The translations under genes were made by a program, and so were the position numbers. Below are positions 1 to 10,629 of a stretch of DNA of 64,000 nt, in pieces. A model generated the notes under the pieces. The model made no database searches, was not told where the DNA came from, and was given only the letters and a program-made list of their open reading frames with translations. The stretch comes from Streptomyces sp. NBC_01314 (GTDB lineage Bacteria > Actinomycetota > Actinomycetes > Streptomycetales > Streptomycetaceae). The stretch spans positions 9,300,001 to 9,364,000 of the forward strand of contig NZ_CP108394.1 of assembly GCF_041435215.1 (NCBI RefSeq), written 5' to 3'. Every line of letters starts with the position of its first letter. The first letter of the stretch is position 1.

Positions 1-2104
<2,104 letters not shown>

Positions 2105-2199
2105 CAGTTGCTCGCGTCCACTGTGTTGGTTCTGAAACCACGAACAACCCCATTCCCTGTTTGGTCACGGGGGATGGTGCGGTTGAGTGTTTCATAGTG

Positions 2200-2318
2200 T
2201 TTCGGTGGTCATAGCGTGAGGGAAACGCCCGGTTACATTCCGAACCCGGAAGCTAAGCCTTACAGCGCCGATGGTACTGCAGGGGGGACCCTGTGGGAGA
2301 GTAGGACGCCGCCGAACT
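2200..2318 (+). rRNA. rrf: 5S ribosomal RNA
   Basis: A 5S rRNA of about 119 nt begins TTTCGGTGGTCATAGCG and ends near CGCCGCCGAACTC. The 5' and 3' ends pair as helix I, and the conserved CGAACCCGGAAGCTAAGC loop lies between. It follows the 23S gene after a spacer of roughly 95 bases and ends the rrn operon; no tRNA gene was seen between or after the rRNAs. Ends are uncertain by one or two bases. Confidence 0.97.
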
Positions 2319-2326
2319 CCTTTTAG

Positions 2327-2370
2327 AGCTCTGGCTCTTGGGCACACTGCCCAAGAGCCAGAGCTTTTTT
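2327..2370 (+). terminator. rrn operon intrinsic terminator
   Basis: A perfect 17-bp inverted repeat (2327-2343 with 2349-2365, core CTCTGGCTCTTGGGC) has a 5-base loop and is followed by a T run to 2370. It lies a few bases after 5S rRNA and is a textbook intrinsic terminator. Confidence 0.95.
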
Positions 2371-2427
2371 GCGTTGAGGTAGGGTCAGGGGGCATCGTTG
2401 GCTCATTTCCCACAGGAGGTCCCCCGG

Positions 2428-3036
2428 GTGGAGGTACAGGAGACCCGGGTCCAGACGGACCGGGTCCTCACCATCCCGAACATTCTCAGCATGGCGCGGC
2501 TCCTTGGCGTGCCCGTCTTCCTGTGGTTGGTTCTCTGGCCCGAGTTCGGCGGCCCCAAGGTCGACGGCTGGGCGTTCCTGGTGATCGCCCTCAGCGGCGT
2601 CAGTGACTATCTGGACGGCATGCTGGCGCGGCGCTGGAACCAGATCAGCAGCCTTGGCCGGCTCCTCGATCCCGCGGCTGACAGGTTGTACATTCTGTCA
2701 ACTCTGGTGGGACTCACCTGGCGCGAGATTCTGCCATTCTGGTTGACCGCTGCACTGCTCTTGCGGGAGCTGGTTCTGTTGGTGATGGTGGGCATCCTCC
2801 GGCGGCACGGCTATCCGCCGCCGCAGGTGAACTTCCTCGGGAAGGCGGCTACCTTCAACCTGATGTGCGCCTTCCCGTTGCTGCTGCTCAGTGACGGGAA
2901 TGGATGGATCCCGTCACTCGCTGCTATTTTCGGATGGGCGTTCGCCGGATGGGGTACAACCCTGTACTGGTGGGCAGGGATCCTCTACGTGGTTCAGGTC
3001 CGCCGACTCGTCAGTGCGGACGCCATGGCCGATTGA
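2428..3036 (+). CDS. CDP-alcohol phosphatidyltransferase, cardiolipin-synthase/PgsA2 type
   Basis: An integral membrane enzyme of 202 aa that transfers a phosphatidyl group from CDP-diacylglycerol to an alcohol. The full family motif is present: D60, D63-G64, A67-R68, G77, D81 and D85 in the stretch SDYLDGMLARRW...GRLLDPAAD. Hydrophobic segments fill the rest. The start is GTG 2428, preceded by AGGAGG at 2414-2419 with 8 bases of spacing; a longer TTG start at 2398 lacks a ribosome site. From memory its S. coelicolor counterpart (SCO1389) was shown to be a eukaryotic-type cardiolipin synthase, and the M. tuberculosis gene in this position is pgsA2. Substrate is inferred from that synteny; phosphatidylglycerol-phosphate synthase is the alternative. 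Confidence 0.85.
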   Translation: MEVQETRVQTDRVLTIPNILSMARLLGVPVFLWLVLWPEFGGPKVDGWAFLVIALSGVSDYLDGMLARRWNQISSLGRLLDPAADRLYILSTLVGLTWREILPFWLTAALLLRELVLLVMVGILRRHGYPPPQVNFLGKAATFNLMCAFPLLLLSDGNGWIPSLAAIFGWAFAGWGTTLYWWAGILYVVQVRRLVSADAMAD

Positions 3037-3162
3037 GCCCGCCCGATTGAGCCCGCCCCGATGGGCGGCCGTAGTGGCTCGATGGCCCGCTTTGAAAAAG
3101 TGCGGGACAATCTGGACGGGTGAAGTCGGCTAGACCGTCTCTTCAAGGAGGACGCTTCCGAC

Positions 3163-5658
3163 ATGAAGGCCGTCGTGATGGCCGGAGGTGAAGGCACACG
3201 CCTTCGCCCCATGACCTCGAGCATGCCCAAGCCGCTCCTGCCCGTGGTGAACCGCCCGATCATGGAGCATGTGCTGAGGCTGCTCAAAAGGCATGGGCTC
3301 AACGAGACCGTCGTTACAGTCCAGTTCCTGGCGTCACTCGTCAAGAACTACTTCGGTGACGGCGAAGAGCTCGGGATGGAGCTCACCTATGCCAATGAGG
3401 AGAAGCCACTCGGTACCGCCGGGAGCGTCAAGAACGCCGAGGAGGCGCTGAAGGACGATGCGTTCCTCGTCATCTCCGGCGATGCCCTCACGGACTTCGA
3501 CCTCACCGAGCTCATCAATTTCCACAAGGAAAAGGGTGCGCTGGTCACCGTCTGTCTGACACGGGTGCCGAATCCGTTGGAATTCGGTATCACGATCGTG
3601 GATGAGGAAGGCAAGGTCGAGCGGTTCCTGGAGAAGCCGACCTGGGGTCAGGTCTTCTCGGACACCGTGAACACGGGCATCTATGTGATGGAGCCCGAAG
3701 TCTTCGACTACGTCGAGGCCGATGTTCCCGTCGACTGGTCCGGCGATGTCTTCCCGCAGCTGATGAAAGAGGGCAAGCCGGTCTACGGCTATGTCGCCGA
3801 GGGATACTGGGAGGACGTCGGTACGCACGAGAGCTATGTGAAGGCTCAGGCCGATGTGCTGGAGGGCAAGGTCGACGTCGAGATCGACGGGTTCGAGCTC
3901 TCGCCCGGAGTGTGGATCGCCGAAGGCGCCGAGGTGCACCCCGACGCCGTGCTGCGCGGGCCGTTGTACGTCGGGGACTACGCCAAGGTCGAGGCGGGCG
4001 TCGAAATCCGTGAGCACACCGTCGTGGGCTCGAATGTCGTCGTGAAGAGCGGGGCCTTTCTGCACAAGGCCGTGGTCCACGACAACGTCTACATCGGGCA
4101 GCACAGCAATCTGCGTGGATGCGTGGTCGGCAAGAACACCGACATCATGCGGGCCGCGCGGATCGAGGACGGTGCGGTGATCGGCGACGAGTGCCTCGTC
4201 GGCGAAGAATCGATCATCCAGGGGAACGTCCGCGTCTACCCGTTCAAGACGATCGAGGCCGGTGCTTTCGTCAACACCTCGGTGATCTGGGAGTCCCGGG
4301 GACAGGCGCACCTGTTCGGCGCACGTGGTGTCTCCGGCATCCTGAATGTGGAGATCACACCCGAGCTGGCCGTGAGACTCGCCGGAGCGTACGCCACGAC
4401 GCTCAAGAAGGGCTCCACGGTCACCACCGCCCGAGACCACTCCCGAGGCGCACGTGCGCTGAAGCGAGCGGTCATCTCGGCGCTGCAGGCCAGCGCCATC
4501 GACGTACGGGACCTGGAGAACGTACCGCTGCCGGTGGCGCGGCAGCAGACCGCGCGGGGCAGTGCCGGCGGGATCATGATTCGCACGACGCCGGGGGTTC
4601 CGGACTCGGTCGACATCATGTTCTTCGACGGGCGGGGAGCCGACCTCTCGCAGGCCAGTCAGCGGAAGCTGGACCGGGTGTTCGCGCGGCAGGAGTACCG
4701 GCGCGCGTTCCCTGGGGAGATCGGGGATCTGTACTTCCCTGCCAGTGTTTTCGACTCCTACACCGGGTCGTTGCTGCGGAACGTCGACACGACCGGGATC
4801 GCCGAGTCGGGACTCAAGGTCGTCGTGGACGCGTCCAACGGCAGTGCCGGTCTCGTGCTGCCGAGTCTGCTCGGCAAGCTGGGTGTCGACTCGTTGACGA
4901 TCAACCCCGGCCTCGACGAGTCGAGGCCGACGGAGACGGGCGACATGCGGCGGTCGGGTCTGGTGCGGCTGGGCGAGATCGTGGCGTCCTCACGGGCCGC
5001 ATTCGGTGTGCGGTTCGATCCCGTCGGTGAACGGCTGTCGCTCGTCGACGAGAAGGGGCGGATCGTCGAGGACGACCGGGCTCTGCTGGTCATGCTCGAC
5101 CTGGTGGCCGCGGAGCGGCGCAGCGGCCGGGTGGCGCTGCCGGTGACCACCACGAGGATCGGTGAGCAGGTCGCGGCTTACCACGGCACGCAGGTCGAGT
5201 GGACGACCACCTCGCCGGACGACCTCACGCGGGTCGGCGGTGACGAGACCACCATCTTCGGTGGCGACGGTCGCGGTGGGTTCATCGTGCCGGAGTTCAG
5301 CAGCGTCTTCGACGGGACGGCGGCCTTCGTACGGCTCATCGGGCTGGTGGCGCGGACACAGCTCACGCTCAGCCAGATCGACGCGCGGATTCCGAAGGCG
5401 CATGTCCTGAAGCGGGATCTCGCCACCCCGTGGGCCGTCAAGGGCCTGGTGATGCGCCGCGTCGTGGAGGAGGCCGGGGATCGCTTCGTCGACACGACCG
5501 ACGGTGTACGGGTCGTGGAGACGGACGGTCGGTGGGTGATGGTTCTGCCGGACCCGGCCGAGGCCGTCACACACCTGTGGGCCGAAGGGCCCGACGACGC
5601 CTCCGCACAGGCCCTGCTCGACGAGTGGTCGGCGGTCGTGGACAGCGCGGGCCGCTGA
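3163..5658 (+). CDS. Mannose-1-phosphate guanylyltransferase-like / degenerate phosphomannomutase fusion
   Basis: An 831-aa three-part protein. Residues 1-235 are a nucleotidyltransferase with an intact signature ([11 protein letters not shown], then [11 protein letters not shown]), expected to make GDP-mannose or a related NDP-sugar. Residues about 245-370 are hexapeptide repeats (left-handed beta helix). Residues about 385-831 resemble phosphomannomutase/phosphoglucomutase, but its three catalytic loops are altered: around I473 the serine loop reads [10 protein letters not shown] instead of TASHNP, the metal loop at 618-624 reads FDPVGER instead of DGDxDR, and the sugar loop at 700-706 reads GGDGRGG instead of GGEQSGH. 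A strong AAGGAGG lies near 3145-3151. Members of this fusion family are often annotated as guanylyltransferases; the mutase half is probably structural or regulatory. Confidence 0.85.
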   Translation: MKAVVMAGGEGTRLRPMTSSMPKPLLPVVNRPIMEHVLRLLKRHGLNETVVTVQFLASLVKNYFGDGEELGMELTYANEEKPLGTAGSVKNAEEALKDDAFLVISGDALTDFDLTELINFHKEKGALVTVCLTRVPNPLEFGITIVDEEGKVERFLEKPTWGQVFSDTVNTGIYVMEPEVFDYVEADVPVDWSGDVFPQLMKEGKPVYGYVAEGYWEDVGTHESYVKAQADVLEGKVDVEIDGFELSPGVWIAEGAEVHPDAVLRGPLYVGDYAKVEAGVEIREHTVVGSNVVVKSGAFLHKAVVHDNVYIGQHSNLRGCVVGKNTDIMRAARIEDGAVIGDECLVGEESIIQGNVRVYPFKTIEAGAFVNTSVIWESRGQAHLFGARGVSGILNVEITPELAVRLAGAYATTLKKGSTVTTARDHSRGARALKRAVISALQASAIDVRDLENVPLPVARQQTARGSAGGIMIRTTPGVPDSVDIMFFDGRGADLSQASQRKLDRVFARQEYRRAFPGEIGDLYFPASVFDSYTGSLLRNVDTTGIAESGLKVVVDASNGSAGLVLPSLLGKLGVDSLTINPGLDESRPTETGDMRRSGLVRLGEIVASSRAAFGVRFDPVGERLSLVDEKGRIVEDDRALLVMLDLVAAERRSGRVALPVTTTRIGEQVAAYHGTQVEWTTTSPDDLTRVGGDETTIFGGDGRGGFIVPEFSSVFDGTAAFVRLIGLVARTQLTLSQIDARIPKAHVLKRDLATPWAVKGLVMRRVVEEAGDRFVDTTDGVRVVETDGRWVMVLPDPAEAVTHLWAEGPDDASAQALLDEWSAVVDSAGR

Positions 5659-5677
5659 ACCGCCTCGCACGCGCGCG

Positions 5678-5713
5678 TGCCGGACAAGTGCCCTCAACGG
5701 GGCCTGTCCGGCA
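5678..5713 (+). terminator. Probable transcription terminator hairpin
   Basis: TGCCGGACA at 5678-5686 pairs with TGTCCGGCA at 5705-5713, with a further GCCC/GGGGC inner stem. It sits 20 bases after the fusion gene. There is no T tail, which is usual for Streptomyces. Confidence 0.6.
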
Positions 5714-5756
5714 TGCCGGTGGGGCCATTCGGAGGTAGTGGTCGCGACGTGCGACG

Positions 5757-6662
5757 ATGTGCGGCATGCCGCAGCAGCCCCCCGTTCGGAGCACACCCAC
5801 GCGCCCGTCGCGTCCGGACGCCTCCATGTCGCTGCTCAACAACGTCATGGATCACAGCCTCGACGACGGATACGCCGAGGCGGCCGCCCGCAGGAAGGCC
5901 GCGGGCAACGAGGGCATGCCGAAAACCGTGCGGGCCAAGCTGGGGCTCGCGGTCGGCCTGGTGCTCGCCGCCTTGGTGGTGACGGTGGGGGCGGCGCAGG
6001 CGCGGATAAGCGCTCCCGTGGTCGCCAAGGAGCGCGAGGAGCTCATCGACCGCATCCAGAAGGAGACCGCGGCCGCGGACAAGCTCGAGGACTCCGTGGA
6101 CGAGCTCCGTGACGACGTGAGCGCACGGCAGCGCAAGGCGCTCAAGGACGAAGGCGGCAGCGACAGCGACGACCTGGTCGGCATCCTGTCGGGCGCTGTC
6201 GAGGTGCACGGCCCCGGGGTGCGGCTGGTCGTGAACGACTCCAAGAGCGCCGACCAGGGCGGTGACGGCGACCCGCGCGAGACGTCCGGGTTCTCGGACA
6301 CCGGCCGGGTGCGCGACCGGGACATGCAGCGGGTCGTCAACGGGCTGTGGGAGTCGGGGGCCGAGGCCGTCTCGATCAACGGGCAGCGGCTCACCGCGCT
6401 GTCGGCGATCAGGGCCGCCGGCGACGCGATACTGGTCGACAACAAGCCACTGGCGCCGCCCTACACCGTGCTCGCGGTGGGGGACGGACAACGGTTGAGC
6501 ACCAGGTTCCAGAACAGCCCCGACGGGCTGTATCTGCACGCCCTCCATGAGAACTTCGACATTCGCACGAGCATCTCCGTCGAGGACGACATCAAGGTGC
6601 CGGCCGCGCCGAGCGTGATCGTACGAACAGCAGAACCGAGCACAGAGAAGGGCACATCGTGA
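5757..6662 (+). CDS. DUF881 family membrane protein (first copy)
   Basis: A 301-aa protein with one transmembrane helix near residues 62-82 (LGLAVGLVLAALVVTVGA), a coiled-coil segment after it (about 90-130) and an extracytoplasmic DUF881 domain with the motifs GPGVRLVVNDS and GAEAVSINGQRLTA. DUF881 proteins have no known enzyme activity. It is the first gene of a DUF881-Sbp-DUF881 operon: its stop overlaps the next start by 4 bp. The start is uncertain because ATG 5757, ATG 5766 and ATG 5826 are in frame and none has a good ribosome site. The same trio lies between pgsA2 and garA in Mycobacterium, which suggests a cell-envelope role. Confidence 0.85.
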   Translation: MCGMPQQPPVRSTPTRPSRPDASMSLLNNVMDHSLDDGYAEAAARRKAAGNEGMPKTVRAKLGLAVGLVLAALVVTVGAAQARISAPVVAKEREELIDRIQKETAAADKLEDSVDELRDDVSARQRKALKDEGGSDSDDLVGILSGAVEVHGPGVRLVVNDSKSADQGGDGDPRETSGFSDTGRVRDRDMQRVVNGLWESGAEAVSINGQRLTALSAIRAAGDAILVDNKPLAPPYTVLAVGDGQRLSTRFQNSPDGLYLHALHENFDIRTSISVEDDIKVPAAPSVIVRTAEPSTEKGTS

Positions 6663-6991
6663 TCGCCGTACTGGGCCTCGTCCTCGGAGTCGTGGCCGGA
6701 CTGTTGGTCCGGCCCGAGGTACCGGTGGTCGTCGAGCCGTATCTCCCCATCGCCGTGGTCGCGGCGCTCGACGCCGTCTTCGGCGGTCTGCGCTCGATGC
6801 TGGACGGGATCTTCGACGACAAGGTCTTTGTGGTGTCGTTCCTGTCGAACGTGGTCGTGGCCGCGCTGATCGTCTTCCTCGGCGACAAGCTGGGCGTCGG
6901 CGCCCAGCTGTCCACGGGCGTCGTGGTCGTCCTCGGTATCCGTATCTTCTCCAACGCCGCGGCGATCCGCCGGCACGTCTTCCGGGCGTGA
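6659..6991 (+). CDS. sbp: Small basic protein family (Sbp, DUF1290)
   Basis: A 110-aa polytopic membrane protein with about three hydrophobic helices; the conserved family segments PYLPIAVVAALDAVFGG and DKLGVGAQLSTGVVVVLG are clear. Translation is coupled to the neighbours: its GTG overlaps the stop of the upstream DUF881 gene by 4 bp (GTGA), and its own stop overlaps the next GTG by 4 bp. Homologues lie next to divisome genes in Bacillus and inside this same cluster in Mycobacterium. No biochemical function is established. Confidence 0.88.
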   Translation: MIAVLGLVLGVVAGLLVRPEVPVVVEPYLPIAVVAALDAVFGGLRSMLDGIFDDKVFVVSFLSNVVVAALIVFLGDKLGVGAQLSTGVVVVLGIRIFSNAAAIRRHVFRA

Positions 6992-7875
6992 GGCCGATGA
7001 ACGAGCGGGACGAGACGCCGAGGCCGAAGAAGCCGACTCCGGGCGGAGGAGACGACGACACACCGACCACCCAGCTGCGCCGGGAACTCCCCCAGGAAGT
7101 GCCCGCCACGGCCGCCCGGGAGCCCGGTGAGGCGCCTCGGGACGAGAAGAACAAGCTGACCGGGCGGCAGCGGCTGGCTCAGGGGCTGTGGCCGCCGCGC
7201 TTCACCCGCGCCCAACTCATCGTGGCTCTCCTGCTGTTCGGCCTCGGCTTCGGACTGGCGATCCAGGTGGCCTCCAACAACGACGACAGCGCGCTGCGCG
7301 GAGCACGTCAGGAAGACCTCGTACGCATCCTCGATGAACTGGATGACCGTACTCAGCGTCTGGAGGAGGAGAAGCAGGGTCTCGAGGATCAGCGCACCGA
7401 GCTGGAGAACAGCTCGGACCAGGCCGAGGAGGCACGCAAGCAGACGGTCGAGAAGGAGCGGCAACTCGGCATTCTGGCGGGCACGGTGGCAGCGCAGGGA
7501 CCCGGCATCACACTGACGATCAACGACACGAAGGGGACGGTCGAGGCGGACATGCTGCTCGACGCGATCCAGGAGTTGCGCGCGGCCGGGGCGGAGGCGA
7601 TTCAGGTGAACGGGGTACGCGTCGTGGCCAGCACTTTTCTGACCGATTCCGGTGAGGGAATCAGTGTCGACGGGAACAAGATCACCCAGCCTTTTCGTTT
7701 CAAGGTCATCGGTAACCCGCAGGACCTCGAGCCCGCACTGAACATCCCCGGAGGAGTGGTGCAGACACTGGAGAAGGAGCAGGCCACCGTGACCGTGCGG
7801 CGGGCGGGCAAGATCGTCGTGGACGCCTTGCGAGCGGCGAAGCGGCCTGACTACGCTCGGTCGTCCTCCCAGTGA
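6988..7875 (+). CDS. DUF881 family membrane protein (second copy)
   Basis: A 295-aa paralogue of the first DUF881 protein. A charged cytoplasmic N-terminus (to about residue 72) is followed by a transmembrane helix near 73-92 (QLIVALLLFGLGFGLAI), a glutamate-rich coiled coil at about 105-150, and the DUF881 domain with GPGITLTINDTKG and GAEAIQVNGVRV. GTG 6988 overlaps the sbp stop by 4 bp; ATG 6997 is a credible alternative. The two DUF881 proteins flank Sbp and probably act with it as a membrane complex; that is inference from strict co-conservation. Confidence 0.85.
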   Translation: MRPMNERDETPRPKKPTPGGGDDDTPTTQLRRELPQEVPATAAREPGEAPRDEKNKLTGRQRLAQGLWPPRFTRAQLIVALLLFGLGFGLAIQVASNNDDSALRGARQEDLVRILDELDDRTQRLEEEKQGLEDQRTELENSSDQAEEARKQTVEKERQLGILAGTVAAQGPGITLTINDTKGTVEADMLLDAIQELRAAGAEAIQVNGVRVVASTFLTDSGEGISVDGNKITQPFRFKVIGNPQDLEPALNIPGGVVQTLEKEQATVTVRRAGKIVVDALRAAKRPDYARSSSQ

Positions 7876-8065
7876 ACCGCAGGTGCATGGGGCCCGTCCG
7901 GCGGGGGCATGAGGTTGCGGGGGGTCGGCGCACCGAATGGGTGGTGCGTGGTGGAAACTGTCTGGTGGATACGGACGTTGTGAGGTTGTCCGGGTCGGCC
8001 GGTGTGTTCAGTCAGGGTTCGTCCTGCCCCACGGGCGGGTCTGTTTCGGTCAAGGGGAATCGCCC

Positions 8066-8908
8066 GTGAAGTTGTTTGCGAAGTTGTTCGGCAAGAGCGC
8101 GCGAGAGGGCAGCGACAACGCGACCGCCCGCCATCGCGCGCAGCCTTCGGAAGCGGAGGGGCAGGGCGGTGAGCGCCCGCTGTTCCGGGACCAGGTCACT
8201 GGTCCGGGAGGTGACATTTCGGGAGGTCAGGGCGCGCCGTCTGTTGACCCTGCCCAGTCGGGCCGCATAGGTTTCGGGGAACCGTCAACCTCAGGTACGG
8301 GTGGAGGGTTTACCTCAGACCCGTATGCGTCCAATGCCCCGGCGGGGCAGCCGCGGCAGGAGGATCCGTCGATGTCGGCCCTGGTGTGTACGAGGTGCGG
8401 TAACCGCAACGCGGAGAACAGCCGCTTCTGCTCGAACTGCGGTGCTCCGCTGCGGGCCGGCGCGACCGCCGAGCGTCCGTCCGAGACGACCTCCACCATC
8501 TCCATCTCCGGCCTCGAGGCCTACGACTCCGAGGTCACCGGCCAGACCCAGCTGCCGGCGCTCTCCCCCGAGGCCCAGGCCGCCGTCGACGCGCTGCCGC
8601 TCGGCTCGGCGCTCCTGGTCGTGCGCCGCGGTCCGAACGCGGGCAGCCGCTTTCTGCTGGACGGCGATCTGACCACGGCGGGCCGGCACCCGCAGAGTGA
8701 CATCTTCCTGGACGACGTGACCGTGTCGCGTCGCCACGTGGAGTTCCGCCGGGGTCAGGACGGCTCGTTCACGGTCGCCGACGTCGGCAGCCTGAACGGC
8801 ACGTACGTCAACCGTGAGCGGATCGACCAGGTCGCCCTGCACAACGGCGACGAGGTGCAGATCGGCAAGTACCGGCTGGTCTTCTACGCGAGCCAGCGGG
8901 GCTACTGA
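8066..8908 (+). CDS. garA: FHA-domain regulator GarA/OdhI homologue with N-terminal zinc ribbon
   Basis: The C-terminal half matches the actinobacterial metabolic switch GarA/OdhI almost residue for residue: the phospho-acceptor ETTS motif at about residues 140-143, the linker ALPLGSALLVVRRGPNAGSR, and an FHA domain with GRHPQSDIFLDD, VSRRHVEF and VGSLNGTYVNRE. In relatives, Ser/Thr kinases phosphorylate the ETTS threonines, and the unphosphorylated FHA domain inhibits 2-oxoglutarate dehydrogenase and tunes glutamate metabolism. Unlike the roughly 160-aa mycobacterial protein, this 280-aa form has a basic N-terminus (KLFAKLFGKSARE), a Gly-rich linker and a four-Cys zinc ribbon (CTRCG...CSNCG) near 107-123. 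GTG 8066 has AAGGGGAA upstream; ATG 8372, with a perfect AGGAGG 8 bases away, would give a 178-aa form starting just before the zinc ribbon. Confidence 0.9.
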   Translation: MKLFAKLFGKSAREGSDNATARHRAQPSEAEGQGGERPLFRDQVTGPGGDISGGQGAPSVDPAQSGRIGFGEPSTSGTGGGFTSDPYASNAPAGQPRQEDPSMSALVCTRCGNRNAENSRFCSNCGAPLRAGATAERPSETTSTISISGLEAYDSEVTGQTQLPALSPEAQAAVDALPLGSALLVVRRGPNAGSRFLLDGDLTTAGRHPQSDIFLDDVTVSRRHVEFRRGQDGSFTVADVGSLNGTYVNRERIDQVALHNGDEVQIGKYRLVFYASQRGY

Positions 8909-8947
8909 CCCTCCCGGACCGCGTCCGGGGAACCCCAGGGAAGGTCC

Positions 8948-9703
8948 ATGCTTCGAACAACGAGCGGTGGTGCCGACCACGGCACCACCGCCGCGGACAG
9001 TGGCCTGATGAGCATCGGCACGGTGCTCAACACACTGCGCGAGGAGTTCCCCGAGGTAACCATCTCCAAGATCCGTTTCCTGGAGTCGGAGGGGCTCATC
9101 GAGCCGCAGCGAACCCCCTCGGGGTATCGCAAGTTCAGCGCCGAGGACGTCGAGCGGCTGGGACACGTCCTCAGGATGCAGCGGGACCACTATCTGCCGC
9201 TCAAGGTGATCCGTGAGTATCTGGAGGCCCTGGAGCGCGGCGAGGAGGTCCGGCTGCCGTCCGTGGGGCGGCAGCGTGACCTCAGTGACGGGGAGCGCCT
9301 GAGCGAGCTCTTCGGGGAGCCCGAGGAGCCGACGGCCGCCCGGATCGGGCGCGGTGAGCTCGTCGCGGGCGCCGGGATCGACGCGGAGCAGCTGGCCGAG
9401 TGGGAGTCGTACGGGCTGGTGGCCCCGCTGCCGGACGGGTCGTACGACGCCGAGGTTCTCACCGTCGCCACGCTTGTGGTGGAACTGGGGCGGTTCGGTA
9501 TCGAGCCCCGGCATCTGAGAATGATGCGCGCCGCCGCGGACCGTGAGGCGGGGCTCATCGATCAGGTCGTGGCGCCTCTGCGCCGCCACCGTAATCCGCA
9601 GACCAGGGCACATGCGGAGGACCGTACGAGGGAGCTGGCGGGGCTCACGGTCAAGCTGCACGCCGCTCTCGTGCAGAGCGCGCTGGGTGTACGGCTCCGC
9701 TGA
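8948..9703 (+). CDS. ftsR: MerR-family regulator FtsR
   Basis: A 251-aa MerR-type DNA-binding protein. The winged helix is at about residues 22-90, with the typical KIRFLESEGLIEPQRTPSGY and YRKFSAEDVERL segments. A long C-terminal part (about 140-250) carries repeated amphipathic helices, no metal-binding cysteines. AGGGAAGG lies 5 bases before ATG 8948. The gene follows garA directly, as ftsR (cg1631) follows odhI in Corynebacterium glutamicum, where the product activates ftsZ, and as Rv1828 follows garA in M. tuberculosis. A link to cell division is inferred from that orthology. Confidence 0.85.
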   Translation: MLRTTSGGADHGTTAADSGLMSIGTVLNTLREEFPEVTISKIRFLESEGLIEPQRTPSGYRKFSAEDVERLGHVLRMQRDHYLPLKVIREYLEALERGEEVRLPSVGRQRDLSDGERLSELFGEPEEPTAARIGRGELVAGAGIDAEQLAEWESYGLVAPLPDGSYDAEVLTVATLVVELGRFGIEPRHLRMMRAAADREAGLIDQVVAPLRRHRNPQTRAHAEDRTRELAGLTVKLHAALVQSALGVRLR

Positions 9704-9724
9704 CGCGCGGTGTTCGCCTGTGGC

Positions 9725-9742
9725 GGATCGGTCGGCCGATCC
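9725..9742 (+). terminator. Small GC hairpin after ftsR
   Basis: GGATCGG and CCGATCC form a 7-bp stem with a 4-base loop between ftsR and the next promoter. No T tail follows, so termination here is only possible. Confidence 0.35.
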
Positions 9743-9775
9743 GAGCCCGACTACCCAAACATCCCGAGCACGGCC

Positions 9776-9781
9776 TAGGGT
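9776..9781 (+). promoter_or_regulatory. -10 element for a leaderless transcript
   Basis: TAGGGT stands exactly 6 bases before GTG 9788, and there is no Shine-Dalgarno sequence in the gap. This geometry predicts that transcription begins at or next to the start codon. Confidence 0.55.
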
Positions 9782-9787
9782 TGCTGT

Positions 9788-10261
9788 GTGAACGAGCTCG
9801 ATGTCGTAGGTGTCCGGGTCGAAATGCCCTCCAACCAACCGATCGTGCTCCTGCGCGAAGTGGGAGGCGACCGTTACCTCCCCATCTGGATCGGGCCGGG
9901 GGAGGCGACGGCGATCGCTTTCGCCCAGCAGGGCATGGCCCCCGCACGACCGCTGACCCACGACCTGTTCAAGGACGTGCTGGAGGCCGTCGGCCAGGAG
10001 CTCACGGAAGTGCGCATCACCGACCTGCGTGAGGGCGTCTTCTACGCGGAGCTGGTGTTCGCCAGTGGCGTTGAGGTGAGTGCCCGGCCCTCCGACGCCA
10101 TAGCGCTGGCGCTGCGTACCGGTACGCCGATCTTCGGCAGTGACGGGGTGCTCGACGACGCGGGCATCGCGATCCCGGACGAGCAGGAGGACGAGGTGGA
10201 GAAGTTCCGCGAGTTCCTCGACCAGATCTCGCCCGAGGACTTCGGAACGAACAGTCAGTGA
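9788..10261 (+). CDS. Bifunctional nuclease family protein (BFN, DUF151)
   Basis: A 157-aa cytosolic protein covering the whole DUF151/BFN fold: LREVGGDRYLPIWIG at the front, RPLTHDLFKDVLEA in the middle and EVSARPSDAIALALRTG as the core signature, then an acidic C-terminal tail. Plant relatives were described as having DNase and RNase activity; whether bacterial members are nucleases is not settled. It lies between two MerR genes in Streptomyces, Mycobacterium (Rv1829) and Corynebacterium, so a functional tie to those regulators is likely. The GTG start is probably leaderless. Confidence 0.88.
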   Translation: MNELDVVGVRVEMPSNQPIVLLREVGGDRYLPIWIGPGEATAIAFAQQGMAPARPLTHDLFKDVLEAVGQELTEVRITDLREGVFYAELVFASGVEVSARPSDAIALALRTGTPIFGSDGVLDDAGIAIPDEQEDEVEKFREFLDQISPEDFGTNSQ

Positions 10262-10570
10262 GGCCGGGCAGTCGGTCGTGCGAGCTGACAGGCCTTGATA
10301 CCGCCGGTCGTCATCGGTGGCAGCCGCGCCGGAGGGCGCCGCGAAGGGCGTGCTGAGACGCGTCCGGCGTGGCAGGTCGGAGATACCGGGTCGAGGGCGC
10401 CGGGGGCGCGGGCCCGGTCGGTGGGGTGTCCACCCTGGGCGGTACTGCCCAGGGGCAGTGCGTTGTCAGGCAGCTCGGCCGGAGCGCATTCGGCTAGCCT
10501 TTCCCCGTGAAAGGGCACGGGAAACCACTCTCAGGGTGATTATCACTCGGCGTGGCGAGTGCGGTGGTCG

Positions 10571-10599
10571 TTGACGCATCCCGGGTGGCTGCCTACCGT
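10571..10599 (+). promoter_or_regulatory. Housekeeping-sigma-type promoter of the second merR gene
   Basis: TTGACG at 10571-10576 and TACCGT at 10594-10599 are separated by exactly 17 bases, matching the HrdB (sigma-70-like) consensus. It is inside the 368-base gap 10262-10629, in which I see nothing else except GC-rich short inverted repeats. Confidence 0.7.
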
Positions 10600-10629
10600 C
10601 GATGAGGCAGGTCAAGGACGGAGGTCGGC

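Noticed and set aside
8372..8374. ATG 8372 as the only garA start
   Set aside because: GTG 8066 has its own ribosome site and the upstream part looks coding (KLFAKLFGKSARE); both are kept as possibilities, with 8066 preferred.
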